Source: CAYRDC01 sp964422925 (lineage in GTDB: Bacteria; Bacteroidota; Bacteroidia; Chitinophagales; S012-47). Taken from it: DNA of 48,303 nt. Location: positions 1 through 48,303 of the forward strand of contig CAYRDC010000018.1 in assembly GCA_964422925.1 (NCBI GenBank). The letters are read 5' to 3'. A program made the position numbers and the translations under genes. Position 1 is the first letter of the stretch. Each line of letters begins with the position of its first letter. Below are positions 9,406 to 18,094 of this stretch, piece by piece. The notes under the pieces were generated by a model. That model ran no database searches, was not told the DNA's origin, and worked only from the letters and a program-made list of their open reading frames with translations.

Positions 9406-9887
9406 ATCAATCTGTCAATGCTGACCAGTAGTTTTTTCATAGCCTTGCGCGCCCGGAAAATGTAAACCTTCACCTGCGATTCGCTAAGGCCGGTTATCCG
9501 GCCGATTTCATCGTAAGTATAGCCTTCATAATCGCGCAGCAGGAGTACCGTTCTCTGAATTTCCGGCAATTGTTGCAGGGCTTCTTCAATGGCATCCCCG
9601 GCACCCGTGTAGTCCGCATCCTGTGTTAAAGTGTCTTCAGAAAACTGCCCGACCGAATCCGTTTTGTTTTGTTTCCGGATATGGTCAATCATGGTATGGT
9701 AGGCAGTGGTGAACAGGTAGGACCTGGCTTTGCCGTAGGCTACCTCGCGATGTTTCAACCACAATTTTTCGAAAGAACTCTGGACTATATCTTCTGCATC
9801 CTCGCGGTGGCCGGTATTTTTCACGATGAACCGATATACCCTGTCCGCATACTCCTCCACACAAGCATTAAACTCGGCCACTGTCAT
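9402..9887 (-). CDS. ECF-type RNA polymerase sigma factor
   Basis: This 161-residue group 4 sigma-70 factor directs RNA polymerase to its own promoter set. Region 2 spans about 8-75 (EDAEDIVQSSFEKLW and ARSYLFTTAYHTMIDHIRK). Region 4 spans about 105-155 (LPEIQRTVLLLRDYEGYTYDEIGRITG followed by the recognition helix SESQVKVYIFRARKAMK). It is the first gene of a cassette with an overlapping anti-sigma gene and a beta-barrel gene. Regulation by the downstream membrane protein is inferred from this layout. Confidence 0.92.
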   Translation of the reverse strand: MTVAEFNACVEEYADRVYRFIVKNTGHREDAEDIVQSSFEKLWLKHREVAYGKARSYLFTTAYHTMIDHIRKQNKTDSVGQFSEDTLTQDADYTGAGDAIEEALQQLPEIQRTVLLLRDYEGYTYDEIGRITGLSESQVKVYIFRARKAMKKLLVSIDRLI

Positions 9888-10027
9888 CCCATGAAGTCAT
9901 TCGCCCGTAAGACGGGCAGGTGATAAAAAAAGTTACAGGTAAAGAAAATTTTCAGGCAGTGATAATACAATGTCCTGTAATTCAATTACAAAGATAGCAC
10001 ACTATGTATTGCTGAAGGGATAATTAC

Positions 10028-11260
10028 CTATCTGTTGCCAAACACGTAATTAAAGCGGGCATTTATACCAAGGTAGAAGTTGACGGGTGTGTTGAATTCG
10101 CGGCTCATGAAGAAGGGGAAGGTATTCATATCTGTGGATATACTGCCTCGGCTTCCCAGGCTGAGCTTATAATGTTGTCCCAGGGCCACATCGTATTCCA
10201 TCCCGAACACCAGGCCCCATTCATTTTTGCTGAAGTCGTCAGCTTTATAATTGGTCAGGTTAGGATCAATTTCAAGATCATTCAACCTGCCGTATTGTAC
10301 TCCCATCAGGTAATTTACGGAAGCCGGAAGATTAATCACCGGGGAGATCTGGCTGACGCGGTACTTAAACCAAACAGGAATCCGGGTATAGGTCAGGTTG
10401 ATGTGTTGGGTTTCCTGGCCGTCCGGGGTGTTCACGGTATACGCCTGACCTTCTCTGGATTGTGGGATGAATTCCACGCCAATCGAATAGACCCTGTTAA
10501 AATTGTATCCCAGGCTCAACCCGTAAGCTGTTCCGAATTGCAGGCGGTAGTCGGGCGGTTCATTGTAGGGAGGTGCCATGTACCGGGCGAAAGGATTGGC
10601 CGGGGGTTCTTCTTTCGATTCCTCGCGGAGGATCCAGGTATTGTTCAATTCCGCGACCAGCCCCACTTCAAAGCCCCTGCCTGTAGGTTTCCTCCTCCGG
10701 GCTTCCCGCATTATATTATCCATGTACAATGCAGGCATACGCCCGGTTTGACTCAACTTACCGGTGTTCAGTTTGTTCAAGGGGCCAGCCTGCAACCCGC
10801 TGTTATAAGCAGTCAATGCAGGCCGGATTGTTTCTGACCGGGATGGAATGCGGTTTTCGGAATGATTGGAGGAAATACCGGGTTCCGGCTTTTCAGAAGC
10901 TGAAGGGACAGCGATTTCCTCCACCGGGGTAAAAGGCATGGAATGCGCCTGGTTTATCTTCCGGCTTAGTTGCCGGTCCATGAGGGAATACACTGATTGG
11001 AGCGAAGCCGGCCGGAACCATACCTTCGCGGTAGTGGAAACAGCGTTGTTATGGAATTGCCAGTAAGCCAGGGTAATCATGCCGCCCAGCAGTAATGCAG
11101 CAGTACCATAAGCCAAACGTTTCAGCCGCCACAATCTGCGCTGGCGGAGCAACACTTTCTCCACCCGTTCCCATCCGTCCGGGGGTGGCGTTACGGCTCC
11201 GTGCTTCAGGTAATCCCTGAACAAATCGTCAAAGTTCGTTTGACTGTAAAATGGGCTCAT
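10028..11260 (-). CDS. Membrane-anchored protein with C-terminal beta-barrel-like domain, probable anti-sigma
   Basis: The first 48 residues are cytoplasmic-like and basic (LFRDYLKHGAVTPPPDGWERV...), a pattern common in Bacteroidota proteins encoded behind ECF sigma genes. One membrane segment follows at about 49-67. After a disordered linker (70-185) the last 210 residues have alternating strands and an aromatic end (YVFGNR) like a small outer-membrane barrel. The gene starts inside the end of the upstream sigma gene (32-bp overlap). The architecture suggests an inner-membrane anti-sigma tethered to a barrel-like sensor domain. The exact function is inferred from context. Confidence 0.65.
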   Translation of the reverse strand: MSPFYSQTNFDDLFRDYLKHGAVTPPPDGWERVEKVLLRQRRLWRLKRLAYGTAALLLGGMITLAYWQFHNNAVSTTAKVWFRPASLQSVYSLMDRQLSRKINQAHSMPFTPVEEIAVPSASEKPEPGISSNHSENRIPSRSETIRPALTAYNSGLQAGPLNKLNTGKLSQTGRMPALYMDNIMREARRRKPTGRGFEVGLVAELNNTWILREESKEEPPANPFARYMAPPYNEPPDYRLQFGTAYGLSLGYNFNRVYSIGVEFIPQSREGQAYTVNTPDGQETQHINLTYTRIPVWFKYRVSQISPVINLPASVNYLMGVQYGRLNDLEIDPNLTNYKADDFSKNEWGLVFGMEYDVALGQHYKLSLGSRGSISTDMNTFPFFMSREFNTPVNFYLGINARFNYVFGNR

Positions 11261-11816
11261 AGGCAGTTTCCTGCTGTTTCAATACCATTTTTTGCAAAAT
11301 ATACCGTGCCCGGGCCAGCTGGGATTTTGAGGTTCCTTCACTGATGCCCAGTTTTTCGGCAATCTCCCGGTGTGAATATCCTTCGATAGCGTAGAGGTTA
11401 AACACCGTCCGGTAACCCGGGGACAAGGCCCGGATATTTTTCAGTAAATCTTCCACCGCAAGATGGGTAAGGGCTATGTTGTTCACATGCAGGGACCGGA
11501 CAGAAGTCAGTTCCGTAACCGGCACCATATGAGTGGATTTCCGGTACTGCTCGATAGCGGTATTGACAAAAATCCTCCGGACCCATCCTTCAAATGATCC
11601 ATCGCCCCGGTATTTGGACAGATTGCCAAATACCTTGATAAACCCTTCCTGCAAAAGATCTTCTGCCTGCTGATAATCGCCTGCATACCGCAGGCAAACG
11701 CTAAACATTTTGGGGGCAAAACGGTCGTATAACTGTTTTTGCGCCAACCGGTTGCCTTTCACACAAGCTTTGATCAGCTTGTATTCGGCATGTTTTTTCG
11801 GCAGGCTTAATTTCAT
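11229..11816 (-). CDS. ECF-type RNA polymerase sigma factor
   Basis: This is a second group 4 sigma-70 factor of 195 residues. Region 2 lies at about 25-95 (QQAEDLLQEGFIKVFGNLSKYRGDGSFEGWVRRIFVNTAIEQYRK pattern; the FEGWVRRI block is typical of Bacteroidota ECFs). Region 4 lies at about 125-180 (LSPGYRTVFNLYAIEGYSHREIAEKLGISEGTSKSQLARAR pattern). Its last 32 bp encode the start of the membrane-anchored partner in another frame, so the two are tightly coupled. It lies about 1.3 kb upstream of the other sigma cassette but differs from it in sequence. Confidence 0.92.
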   Translation of the reverse strand: MKLSLPKKHAEYKLIKACVKGNRLAQKQLYDRFAPKMFSVCLRYAGDYQQAEDLLQEGFIKVFGNLSKYRGDGSFEGWVRRIFVNTAIEQYRKSTHMVPVTELTSVRSLHVNNIALTHLAVEDLLKNIRALSPGYRTVFNLYAIEGYSHREIAEKLGISEGTSKSQLARARYILQKMVLKQQETAYEPILQSNEL

Positions 11817-11869
11817 GCGCTTAATTTTATTGACGTGAACGCTGCAAAGCGGGTTGTCAGTATATCCTG

Positions 11870-12454
11870 TTAAATTTTAGATTCCACCAGAAACCTGCAA
11901 AGCTTTTGCAACGCCCTGGAGCGATGGCTGATCCGGCTTTTGACTGCGCCCGGCAATTCTGCAAAAGTTTCTCTATAACCCTCCGGAATGAATACCGGGT
12001 CATATCCAAAACCACCGATTCCGGCAGGCTGGTGGCTTATCCGCCCTTCCACCTTCCCCTCGAATTTATGAATTTTTCCATTGACAACCAAAGTTATCAC
12101 GGTCCGGAACCTGGCTTTGCGGTTCTCAATGGTTTCCATTTGGCGTAACAATAGTTTCACATTGTCACCGGGAGTCTTTCCGGGGCCGGCATATCGGGCA
12201 GAATATACGCCCGGCCGCCCGGCCAGCGCATCCACTTCGAGTCCGGTATCTTCAGCGATACATGGCCTGTGCAAAACCTGCCAGGCTGCCCAGGCTTTCT
12301 CTTCACTGTTTTCTTCCAGGGTCTCATGGGTTTCGGGCAGTTCTCCCGAAAAACCTGTTTCTTCCAGACTGGTTAGCTTAACTGTGTTTCCCAGGATTTC
12401 CCGGGCCTCCGCCAGCTTATGCGGATTATTGGTAGCGAAAACCAATGTCATCAT
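11870..12454 (-). CDS. rdgB: XTP/dITP diphosphatase (RdgB/HAM1 family)
   Basis: This housekeeping enzyme hydrolyses non-canonical purine triphosphates (XTP, dITP) to monophosphates and keeps them out of DNA and RNA. The N-terminal FATNNPHK motif binds phosphate. EENSEEKA, AEDTGLEVDALAGRPGVYSAR, GGFGYDPVF and the C-terminal SHRSRALQKL are family signatures in the right order. The reading frame is open for another 32 codons upstream, but family proteins begin just before the FATNN strand, so the methionine at 12454 is preferred. A purine-rich stretch (GGGGGAGGAG) lies about 20 bp upstream, too far away to decide. It is divergent from ilvE. Confidence 0.88.
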   Translation of the reverse strand: MMTLVFATNNPHKLAEAREILGNTVKLTSLEETGFSGELPETHETLEENSEEKAWAAWQVLHRPCIAEDTGLEVDALAGRPGVYSARYAGPGKTPGDNVKLLLRQMETIENRKARFRTVITLVVNGKIHKFEGKVEGRISHQPAGIGGFGYDPVFIPEGYRETFAELPGAVKSRISHRSRALQKLCRFLVESKI

Positions 12455-12715
12455 CCCGGCACTAAAATACATCTCCTCCCCCTTCTTTTGTACCTGGTTT
12501 CCATCATTGGATCCGGAACCGGTAATTTTTCTGTACACTTCACTTGACATGAACTTTTTTCAGGGAAAAATCCGTTTATTAAACCAAATAATCCATGCTT
12601 ATCCGGCCAGACAACCGGGATGGACCAAGAAAATGAACGGGATTTTTTGTATATTCGTAGCCCCGGACGGTAAAAGTTCTTTTCAGTTCACTAACGAAAA
12701 ATTGCAGCGGAGATA

Positions 12716-13795
12716 ATGAGCGAGCTAGTTACAGACAAATATTACATACAGATTGACAAGGTTGAAAAGAGCCGCCTGCCGGAAACTGACCTGAATAATA
12801 TTCCATTTGGTAAAGTTTTTACGGACCACATGTTCCAGGCTGATTATTATGACGGAGCCTGGCGCGATGCCCGTATCGGGCCATTTTCGAAACTGGAATT
12901 CAGCCCTGCCATCTCTGCCCTTCATTACGGGCAGTCTTTATTTGAAGGCATGAAAGCCAACCGTGACCGGGAAGGCAATGTATTGCTGTTCCGGACGGAT
13001 ATGAACTTCAGGCGTATCAACCGGAGCTGCGACCGTATGGCCATACCTAAAATTCCAGAAGAAATTTTTATGAGTGGCCTACGGGAATTGCTAAACCTCG
13101 ACCGTGACTGGATACCTACCAAGCCAGGCAGCGCCTTGTATATCAGGCCCTTTGTATTCAGCACCATGGAATATGTGGGCATCAAACCATCCGATCGCTT
13201 TAAGTTTATCATATTCTGCAGCCCGGTAGGGCCTTATTACAGCCGGCCTGTACGCGTGCTCGTAGCCGATCATTACGTCCGCGCTTTCAGGGGCGGAACC
13301 GGATTTGCCAAAGCGGCCGGCAATTACGGGGCTACCCTAAAGCCCATGGCAGAAGCCCAGAAAGCCGGGTATGACCAGGTGCTGTGGATGGACGGGGTTC
13401 ACTTCGAATATATCCATGAAATAGGAACCATGAATGTGTTTTTCCAGATTGGCGATTCGGTGGTAACCCCTTCTACGGATACCGGGGAAATACTGGAAGG
13501 GGTTACGCGCGACAGCGCCATACGATTGCTCCGGGATAATGGCTATAGGGTAGAAGAACGTCAGGTCTCCATAACCGAAGTGGTACAGGCCTATGAAGCC
13601 GGGGAATTGCGTGATGCTTTTGGAACCGGCACAGCCGCGGCCATTGCGCAAATCTCTGTGCTGGGATACAAAGGGCGCGACCTGGTACTGCCCGACCCTC
13701 AAACCCGGGAAGTGTCCAACTTCCTGCGGGAGGAACTAATCGGCATCCGGGAAGGGCGCAAACCGGACCCCTACGGCTGGATCGAAAAAATCTAA
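12716..13795 (+). CDS. ilvE: Branched-chain amino acid aminotransferase
   Basis: This PLP-dependent, fold type IV transaminase catalyses the last step of leucine, isoleucine and valine synthesis, or the first step of their breakdown. K199 in GFAKAAGNYGATL is the PLP-binding lysine. ALHYGQSLFEGMKA near 65-78 and EIGTMNVFF near 238 are BCAT motifs, and FGTGTAAAIAQI near 302 contacts the cofactor phosphate. The 359 residues fit the larger eukaryote-like BCAT group common in Bacteroidota. A -7-like element (TATATTCG, 12650-12657) lies upstream. A hairpin terminator follows the stop. No other ilv genes are present. Confidence 0.94.
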   Translation: MSELVTDKYYIQIDKVEKSRLPETDLNNIPFGKVFTDHMFQADYYDGAWRDARIGPFSKLEFSPAISALHYGQSLFEGMKANRDREGNVLLFRTDMNFRRINRSCDRMAIPKIPEEIFMSGLRELLNLDRDWIPTKPGSALYIRPFVFSTMEYVGIKPSDRFKFIIFCSPVGPYYSRPVRVLVADHYVRAFRGGTGFAKAAGNYGATLKPMAEAQKAGYDQVLWMDGVHFEYIHEIGTMNVFFQIGDSVVTPSTDTGEILEGVTRDSAIRLLRDNGYRVEERQVSITEVVQAYEAGELRDAFGTGTAAAIAQISVLGYKGRDLVLPDPQTREVSNFLREELIGIREGRKPDPYGWIEKI

Positions 13796-13828
13796 ATAAA
13801 AAGCCTGCCTTTTCCGGCAGGCTTTCTT
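13796..13828. terminator. Bidirectional intrinsic terminator between ilvE and a convergent gene
   Basis: An 8-bp perfect stem (AGCCTGCC at 13802-13809 with GGCAGGCT at 13816-13823) has a 6-nt loop, with A-rich sequence on its left and T-rich on its right. It can end ilvE transcripts on the plus strand and those of the convergent T9SS cargo gene on the minus strand. Confidence 0.8.
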
Positions 13829-13829
13829 G

Positions 13830-14579
13830 CTATTCCTTGATCAGTTTTCTGACCACCGGATCATATCCGCTTCGCTCCAGGATCAGGAAATACATTCCGC
13901 GGTAAAGGTTTTTGGTGTCGATGGCAATGGTATTGGTTCCGCCTTTTAGAGAATACGCGTCAGCCCGGACCTCCCGGCCGGTAATATCCACGAGGCGAAG
14001 GGTTACCTGGGCGGGAATTTTTGACTGGATTTCCAGGTAGCTCACATCCCCTGCCGGGTTTGGAACCGGCACTCCGGCCCGGTATGCCGAAGGCACATGG
14101 CCAATGCCGCTACCCTGATCGACCACCAGGGTGTAATAGCCATAGATCGTATCGTACTGCTGGAACGGGAAACCGGAAATATTGATGTAATACAACACGA
14201 TAATGTCCATTACTACCGTATCGGTCTGGTTGGGAGTGCCTGAAATCGTGGCGCAATGGGTTTCGCCTCCCGGGAAAGCGCAGGTCGGTGGGTCGCAGGA
14301 AATCACCGCCCAGCCGGGCAGGTTCGTCAACTTGATCAGTTTAACGGAATCAATCATGGCCAGCACGGGACCGGAGCCTATGTCAACGATGGTATCCACC
14401 GGAATGATGACCGTAATTACCTGGTTATAAGGCATGCCCGTATAGCCAGTATCGATGCCGGTCAGGCTGTCGGGATAAATACCCGGACTGGTAAAAGAAG
14501 TGTCCGGGGTACAGGGCTGGGCCTGCACCAGCAGGGCAACCAGTGTAAGCAAAGCGGTAAAAGTCAAAATCTTTTTCAT
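13830..14579 (-). CDS. Small secreted protein with T9SS C-terminal sorting domain
   Basis: A signal peptide (about 1-20, MKKILTFTALLTLVALLVQA) precedes a middle region of unknown fold with four cysteines that could form disulphides (CDPPTCAFPGGETHC). The last 75 residues (PNPAGDVSYLEI..., LVDITGREV, GTNTIAIDTKNLYRGMYFLIL, VVRKLIKE) form a type A T9SS sorting domain. The protein is therefore predicted to cross the outer membrane through the type IX system and be attached or released at the surface. The cargo function is not recognisable. No T9SS machinery genes are in the window. Confidence 0.82.
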   Translation of the reverse strand: MKKILTFTALLTLVALLVQAQPCTPDTSFTSPGIYPDSLTGIDTGYTGMPYNQVITVIIPVDTIVDIGSGPVLAMIDSVKLIKLTNLPGWAVISCDPPTCAFPGGETHCATISGTPNQTDTVVMDIIVLYYINISGFPFQQYDTIYGYYTLVVDQGSGIGHVPSAYRAGVPVPNPAGDVSYLEIQSKIPAQVTLRLVDITGREVRADAYSLKGGTNTIAIDTKNLYRGMYFLILERSGYDPVVRKLIKE

Positions 14580-14631
14580 GAGTCGTCAGGTTTTAGAAAG
14601 GTAAATTACAAAAAATCCGGAAAATCGTCTT

Positions 14632-14662
14632 TTGTCCGTCAAACCGGAAAATCGTAGCTTTA
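14632..14662 (+). promoter_or_regulatory. Candidate Bacteroidota-type promoter for the TonB-dependent receptor
   Basis: TTG at 14632-14634 is followed after 20 nt by TAGCTTTA (14655-14662), which matches the TAnnTTTG -7 consensus at 7 of 8 positions. Transcription would start only a few bases before the ATG at 14672, giving an almost leaderless mRNA. Confidence 0.4.
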
Positions 14663-14671
14663 TTTCAGCCA

Positions 14672-16987
14672 ATGAGAAGCATTCGCATACCGGTAATGAT
14701 CGCGCTGTTCGGACTTTCATCATTCATGTCCGGGCAACCCTTTATCCTGGAAGGCACAATCAGCGACAGCCTGAGCGGGGAAACCCTGGTAGGCTGCAAT
14801 GTGGTGCTGCCCGGTAACCGGGGAACCGCCACGGACCTGAACGGGTATTACCGGATGGAACTTGAGCCGGGAAATTACCCGGTGGAATTCCGGTTTACCG
14901 GATATCGTGCCAAAGTGATCCTCGTGCAGGCCGTCAGCGGAGGCCGAAAGACCCTGAATGTGCAACTGGTGCCCAGGCAGGAATTACTTGACCAGGTGGT
15001 GGTTAGCGCGGGGAAATATGAAACCAAACTGAGCGAAGTAACCGTGTCGATGGATATCCTGAAACCGGATTACCTGGAACAAACCAATACGGTATCGCTT
15101 GACGAGGTGCTGGATAAGATGAGCGGGGTAAACATTATTGACGGGCAGGCCAATATTCGCGGGGGCAGCGGTTACAGCTACGGAGCCGGCAGCCGGGTAA
15201 TGCTCCTGGTGGATGGATTGCCCATGCTGAGCGGGGACGCGGGCTTTCCTTCCTGGAGTTTTGTGCCAGTGGAAAATGTCGGCCAGGTGGAAGTAATCAA
15301 GGGAGCCGCTTCGGTGCTGTATGGTTCAGCCGCCCTGAATGGCGTAGTGAACCTGCGAACCGCCTACCCCACTTCCGAACCGGAAACACGCATCAGTTTT
15401 TTCAGCGGCCTGTATAACAAGCCCCAAAACAATATTACCAATGAGGTAGACCACATAGAATATACCATTCAGAAAGGAGACACTACTTCCATCGACACGG
15501 TTTTCAGGCAAAAAGCATGGTGGAAGAACCGGGTTCCCTACTATTCCGGATTCAGCGTGCTGCACAAGCAAAAGCTGGGCAACCTAGACCTGGTAGCCGG
15601 GACCTATGCCTATAGCAGCGAAAGTTTCCGGCAGGGGGAATACAGCAGGCGCATACGGTTCAGCCTCGGCACCCGGTGGCATTTCCCGGAAGCCGAGGGA
15701 TTGACAGCCGGGGTGAATACCAGTGTGCAGACCGGTAGCAGCGCCACCTTTTTTATGTGGAACGGCACCGGGAGCCAAACATATATCCCGCTGAACAACA
15801 CCATGACCGATAACCACGGTTATAAACTGACGGTGGACCCGTTTCTAAGCTGGGCCGGGAAAAGCGGGTTTTCCCAGAAACTGAAAGGGCGCCTGTACCG
15901 CAACTACAACCTCACCGACCGGAACCAGTCCACGATTTCCAACCTTTGGTATGGCGAGTACCAGGCCAGTAAAAGCTGGGATGGCCCTGCCATAACCCTG
16001 ACAGGCGGGCTGGCCGCCAGCTACACATCGGTGGTAGCGGAGTTGTATTCGAAAGACAGCATCACCGGCAGCAACCAGGCGCTGTACGCGCAGGCGGAAA
16101 AGCGGTTTTTCGACCGGCTGAAACTGATGGCAGGCGCCCGCTATGAATTCAACCGCGTGGATACAAGCCGGGAGTCCAAACCCGTGTTCCGGGTCGGGTT
16201 GAATTACAAAGCCGGGGAAGCCACTTTTTTGCGTGCCTCCTACGGGCAGGGCTACCGCTTTCCGACCATTGCGGAAATGTTCGTTGAAACCAGTGTCGGG
16301 TTCCTGAATATTTATCCGAATCCCAACCTCCATTCTGAAACGGGCTGGAACGCAGAACTGGGCATTAAACAGGGATTGAAAATTTCAGAATGGAAGGGGT
16401 TTGCCGACCTCGCCCTGTTCTGGACCGAGTACCAGGATATGATGGAATTCCTGTTTGGCGGGGAATCCGGTACGCTGATGGGCTTCCAATCCGTCAACAT
16501 CGGGAACACCATGATTCGCGGAGTGGAGATTACCCTGGCGGGCCAGGGAAACCTCGGGCCGGTCCCCCTCGAATTCAGCGGGGGATACACCTATCTGGAT
16601 CCGCGGTTTAAAGATTTCGACAGCATCGCGCAGTTAAATTCTTCGGCTGACTATAACGTACTGAAATATCGTTTCCGCCATACGTTGAAGATGGACGGGC
16701 AAACCCATTTCGGGCGCTGGACCCTGGGCTTCACGGGAAGGTGGTTCAGTTATATGGAAGCCGTGGATAAGATCCTGGTTATTTTCATCCCCGGAGTGCA
16801 GGATTACCGGCAGGCCAATGAAGGAAAAGGGGAATGGATCGTGGACGGCCGGCTTGGCTATGAACTGAGCGGCCATACCCGCATCAGCCTGATTGCCAAC
16901 AACCTGCTCAACAACGAATACAGCCTGCGGCCCGGACTGGCCGAAGCGCCACGGAACTTTGTCCTGCGCCTGGAAGTAAAGTTGTAA
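14672..16987 (+). CDS. TonB-dependent outer-membrane receptor
   Basis: This 771-residue receptor has a signal peptide (about 1-22). A carboxypeptidase-regulatory-like domain spans about 27-105 (LEGTISDSLSGETLVGCNV, GTATDLNGYYRMEL), followed by a TonB plug domain at about 115-235 (NIRGGSGYSYGAGSRVMLLVDGLPM, VEVIKGAASVLYGSAALNGVVN). The remainder is a 22-strand type barrel ending in LRLEVKL. It should import a scarce ligand such as a siderophore, cobalamin or oligomer using TonB energy. No SusD gene follows, so a glycan SusC role is unlikely. The ligand cannot be read from sequence. Confidence 0.92.
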   Translation: MRSIRIPVMIALFGLSSFMSGQPFILEGTISDSLSGETLVGCNVVLPGNRGTATDLNGYYRMELEPGNYPVEFRFTGYRAKVILVQAVSGGRKTLNVQLVPRQELLDQVVVSAGKYETKLSEVTVSMDILKPDYLEQTNTVSLDEVLDKMSGVNIIDGQANIRGGSGYSYGAGSRVMLLVDGLPMLSGDAGFPSWSFVPVENVGQVEVIKGAASVLYGSAALNGVVNLRTAYPTSEPETRISFFSGLYNKPQNNITNEVDHIEYTIQKGDTTSIDTVFRQKAWWKNRVPYYSGFSVLHKQKLGNLDLVAGTYAYSSESFRQGEYSRRIRFSLGTRWHFPEAEGLTAGVNTSVQTGSSATFFMWNGTGSQTYIPLNNTMTDNHGYKLTVDPFLSWAGKSGFSQKLKGRLYRNYNLTDRNQSTISNLWYGEYQASKSWDGPAITLTGGLAASYTSVVAELYSKDSITGSNQALYAQAEKRFFDRLKLMAGARYEFNRVDTSRESKPVFRVGLNYKAGEATFLRASYGQGYRFPTIAEMFVETSVGFLNIYPNPNLHSETGWNAELGIKQGLKISEWKGFADLALFWTEYQDMMEFLFGGESGTLMGFQSVNIGNTMIRGVEITLAGQGNLGPVPLEFSGGYTYLDPRFKDFDSIAQLNSSADYNVLKYRFRHTLKMDGQTHFGRWTLGFTGRWFSYMEAVDKILVIFIPGVQDYRQANEGKGEWIVDGRLGYELSGHTRISLIANNLLNNEYSLRPGLAEAPRNFVLRLEVKL

Positions 16988-17006
16988 GTGTCAGGCGCAG
17001 TACCGG

Positions 17007-18047
17007 TTACTCATCCTTGTACATGTAGACATGCGGTTTCCCGCCCGGTTTTATATATCCCCGGAACATGCCATTGGTGTTGAAATCCATGGCGATATGC
17101 CCTTCCCGGTCGATACCGATCATGCCGCCCACTCCGCCAAGATCATCCAGGTAATCGTGAATGGCTATGTTCATGGCTTTTTCCAGGGAATAGCCTTTGT
17201 ACAGCATCAGGTCAGATACCGTGTGTGCCAGGGCCAGCCGGATGTAATACTCGCCCTGCCCGGTACAGCTCAGGGCGCAGGTCTTGTTCCATGCCCAGGT
17301 TCCGGCTCCGATGATGGGCGAATCGCCTATACGGCCATGGGATTTGTTGGTCAAACCTCCGGTAGAGGTGCCTGCCGCGAGGTTGCCGTGCCGGTCCAGG
17401 ACCGCGCACCCAACGGTGCCGTATTTTGTGTCGAGCCAGTCGAGGATCAGGCTTTTTCCTGAAGTGTCTTGTTGCCGTTCCTTTTCCTTAATACGCTGAA
17501 GGCTCTGCCATTGCCGCTCGGTGTAGAAATAGCTGTTGTCCACCATTTCCAGGCCCTGTTCCTCGGCAAACTGGTTGGCGCCATCGCCTGAAAACAGCAC
17601 ATGGGGTGAGTTGTCCATCACCTTCCTGGCTGCTTTTATCGGATTTTTAATCCGGGTGGCACCGGCCACGGCCCCGGCATTCCGGGTGCGTCCGTCCATG
17701 ATGGAAGCGTCCAGTTCGTTTTTCCCGTTCGCGGTAAAGACGGCTCCTTTCCCGGCATTGAACAATGGCGAATCTTCCAGGATACTGATAGCCGCTTCCA
17801 CTGCGTCCAGGGCCTCTCCCCCGGAATAAATGATATCATACCCGGCCTGCAAAGCCTGTTCAAGCACCTTCCGGTACTCCGCTTCCTGTTCTGGCGTCAG
17901 CGATCCCGGCCTGATACTGCCCGCTCCGCCATGAATTACAATTCCGTAGGTGTCACTAAGTTTTTGCGCGTTCATAGGCAAACCCAAGATAAGCATAAAG
18001 CCAACGGATAATAACATCCGTCCGGCCGGAATTCGTCTTTTCATCAA
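17007..18047 (-). CDS. Exported isoaspartyl peptidase / L-asparaginase (Ntn-hydrolase, T2 family)
   Basis: This 346-residue plant-type asparaginase/beta-aspartyl peptidase cleaves isoaspartyl dipeptides and asparagine. GIVIHGGAGSIRPG opens the alpha subunit. Autocleavage is expected just before T211 in KYGTVGCAVLD, which becomes the N-terminal nucleophile. STGGLTNKSHGRIGDSPIIGAGTWA and CTGQGEYYIR are substrate-binding motifs. A hydrophobic N-terminus (about residues 11-27, ending MNAQ) predicts export to the periplasm. It is a monocistronic gene divergent from the methyltransferase gene. Confidence 0.92.
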   Translation of the reverse strand: MMKRRIPAGRMLLSVGFMLILGLPMNAQKLSDTYGIVIHGGAGSIRPGSLTPEQEAEYRKVLEQALQAGYDIIYSGGEALDAVEAAISILEDSPLFNAGKGAVFTANGKNELDASIMDGRTRNAGAVAGATRIKNPIKAARKVMDNSPHVLFSGDGANQFAEEQGLEMVDNSYFYTERQWQSLQRIKEKERQQDTSGKSLILDWLDTKYGTVGCAVLDRHGNLAAGTSTGGLTNKSHGRIGDSPIIGAGTWAWNKTCALSCTGQGEYYIRLALAHTVSDLMLYKGYSLEKAMNIAIHDYLDDLGGVGGMIGIDREGHIAMDFNTNGMFRGYIKPGGKPHVYMYKDE

Positions 18048-18094
18048 TTTCAGGTTTTAATGGCGTTGGTTAATCTGTTATTTTCGTCCCGGTA

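Noticed and set aside
14672..16987. The TonB-dependent receptor considered as a SusC-type part of a polysaccharide utilisation locus
   Set aside because: No SusD-like lipoprotein, glycosidase or carbohydrate regulator lies next to it, and the following gene is a convergent asparaginase-type hydrolase.
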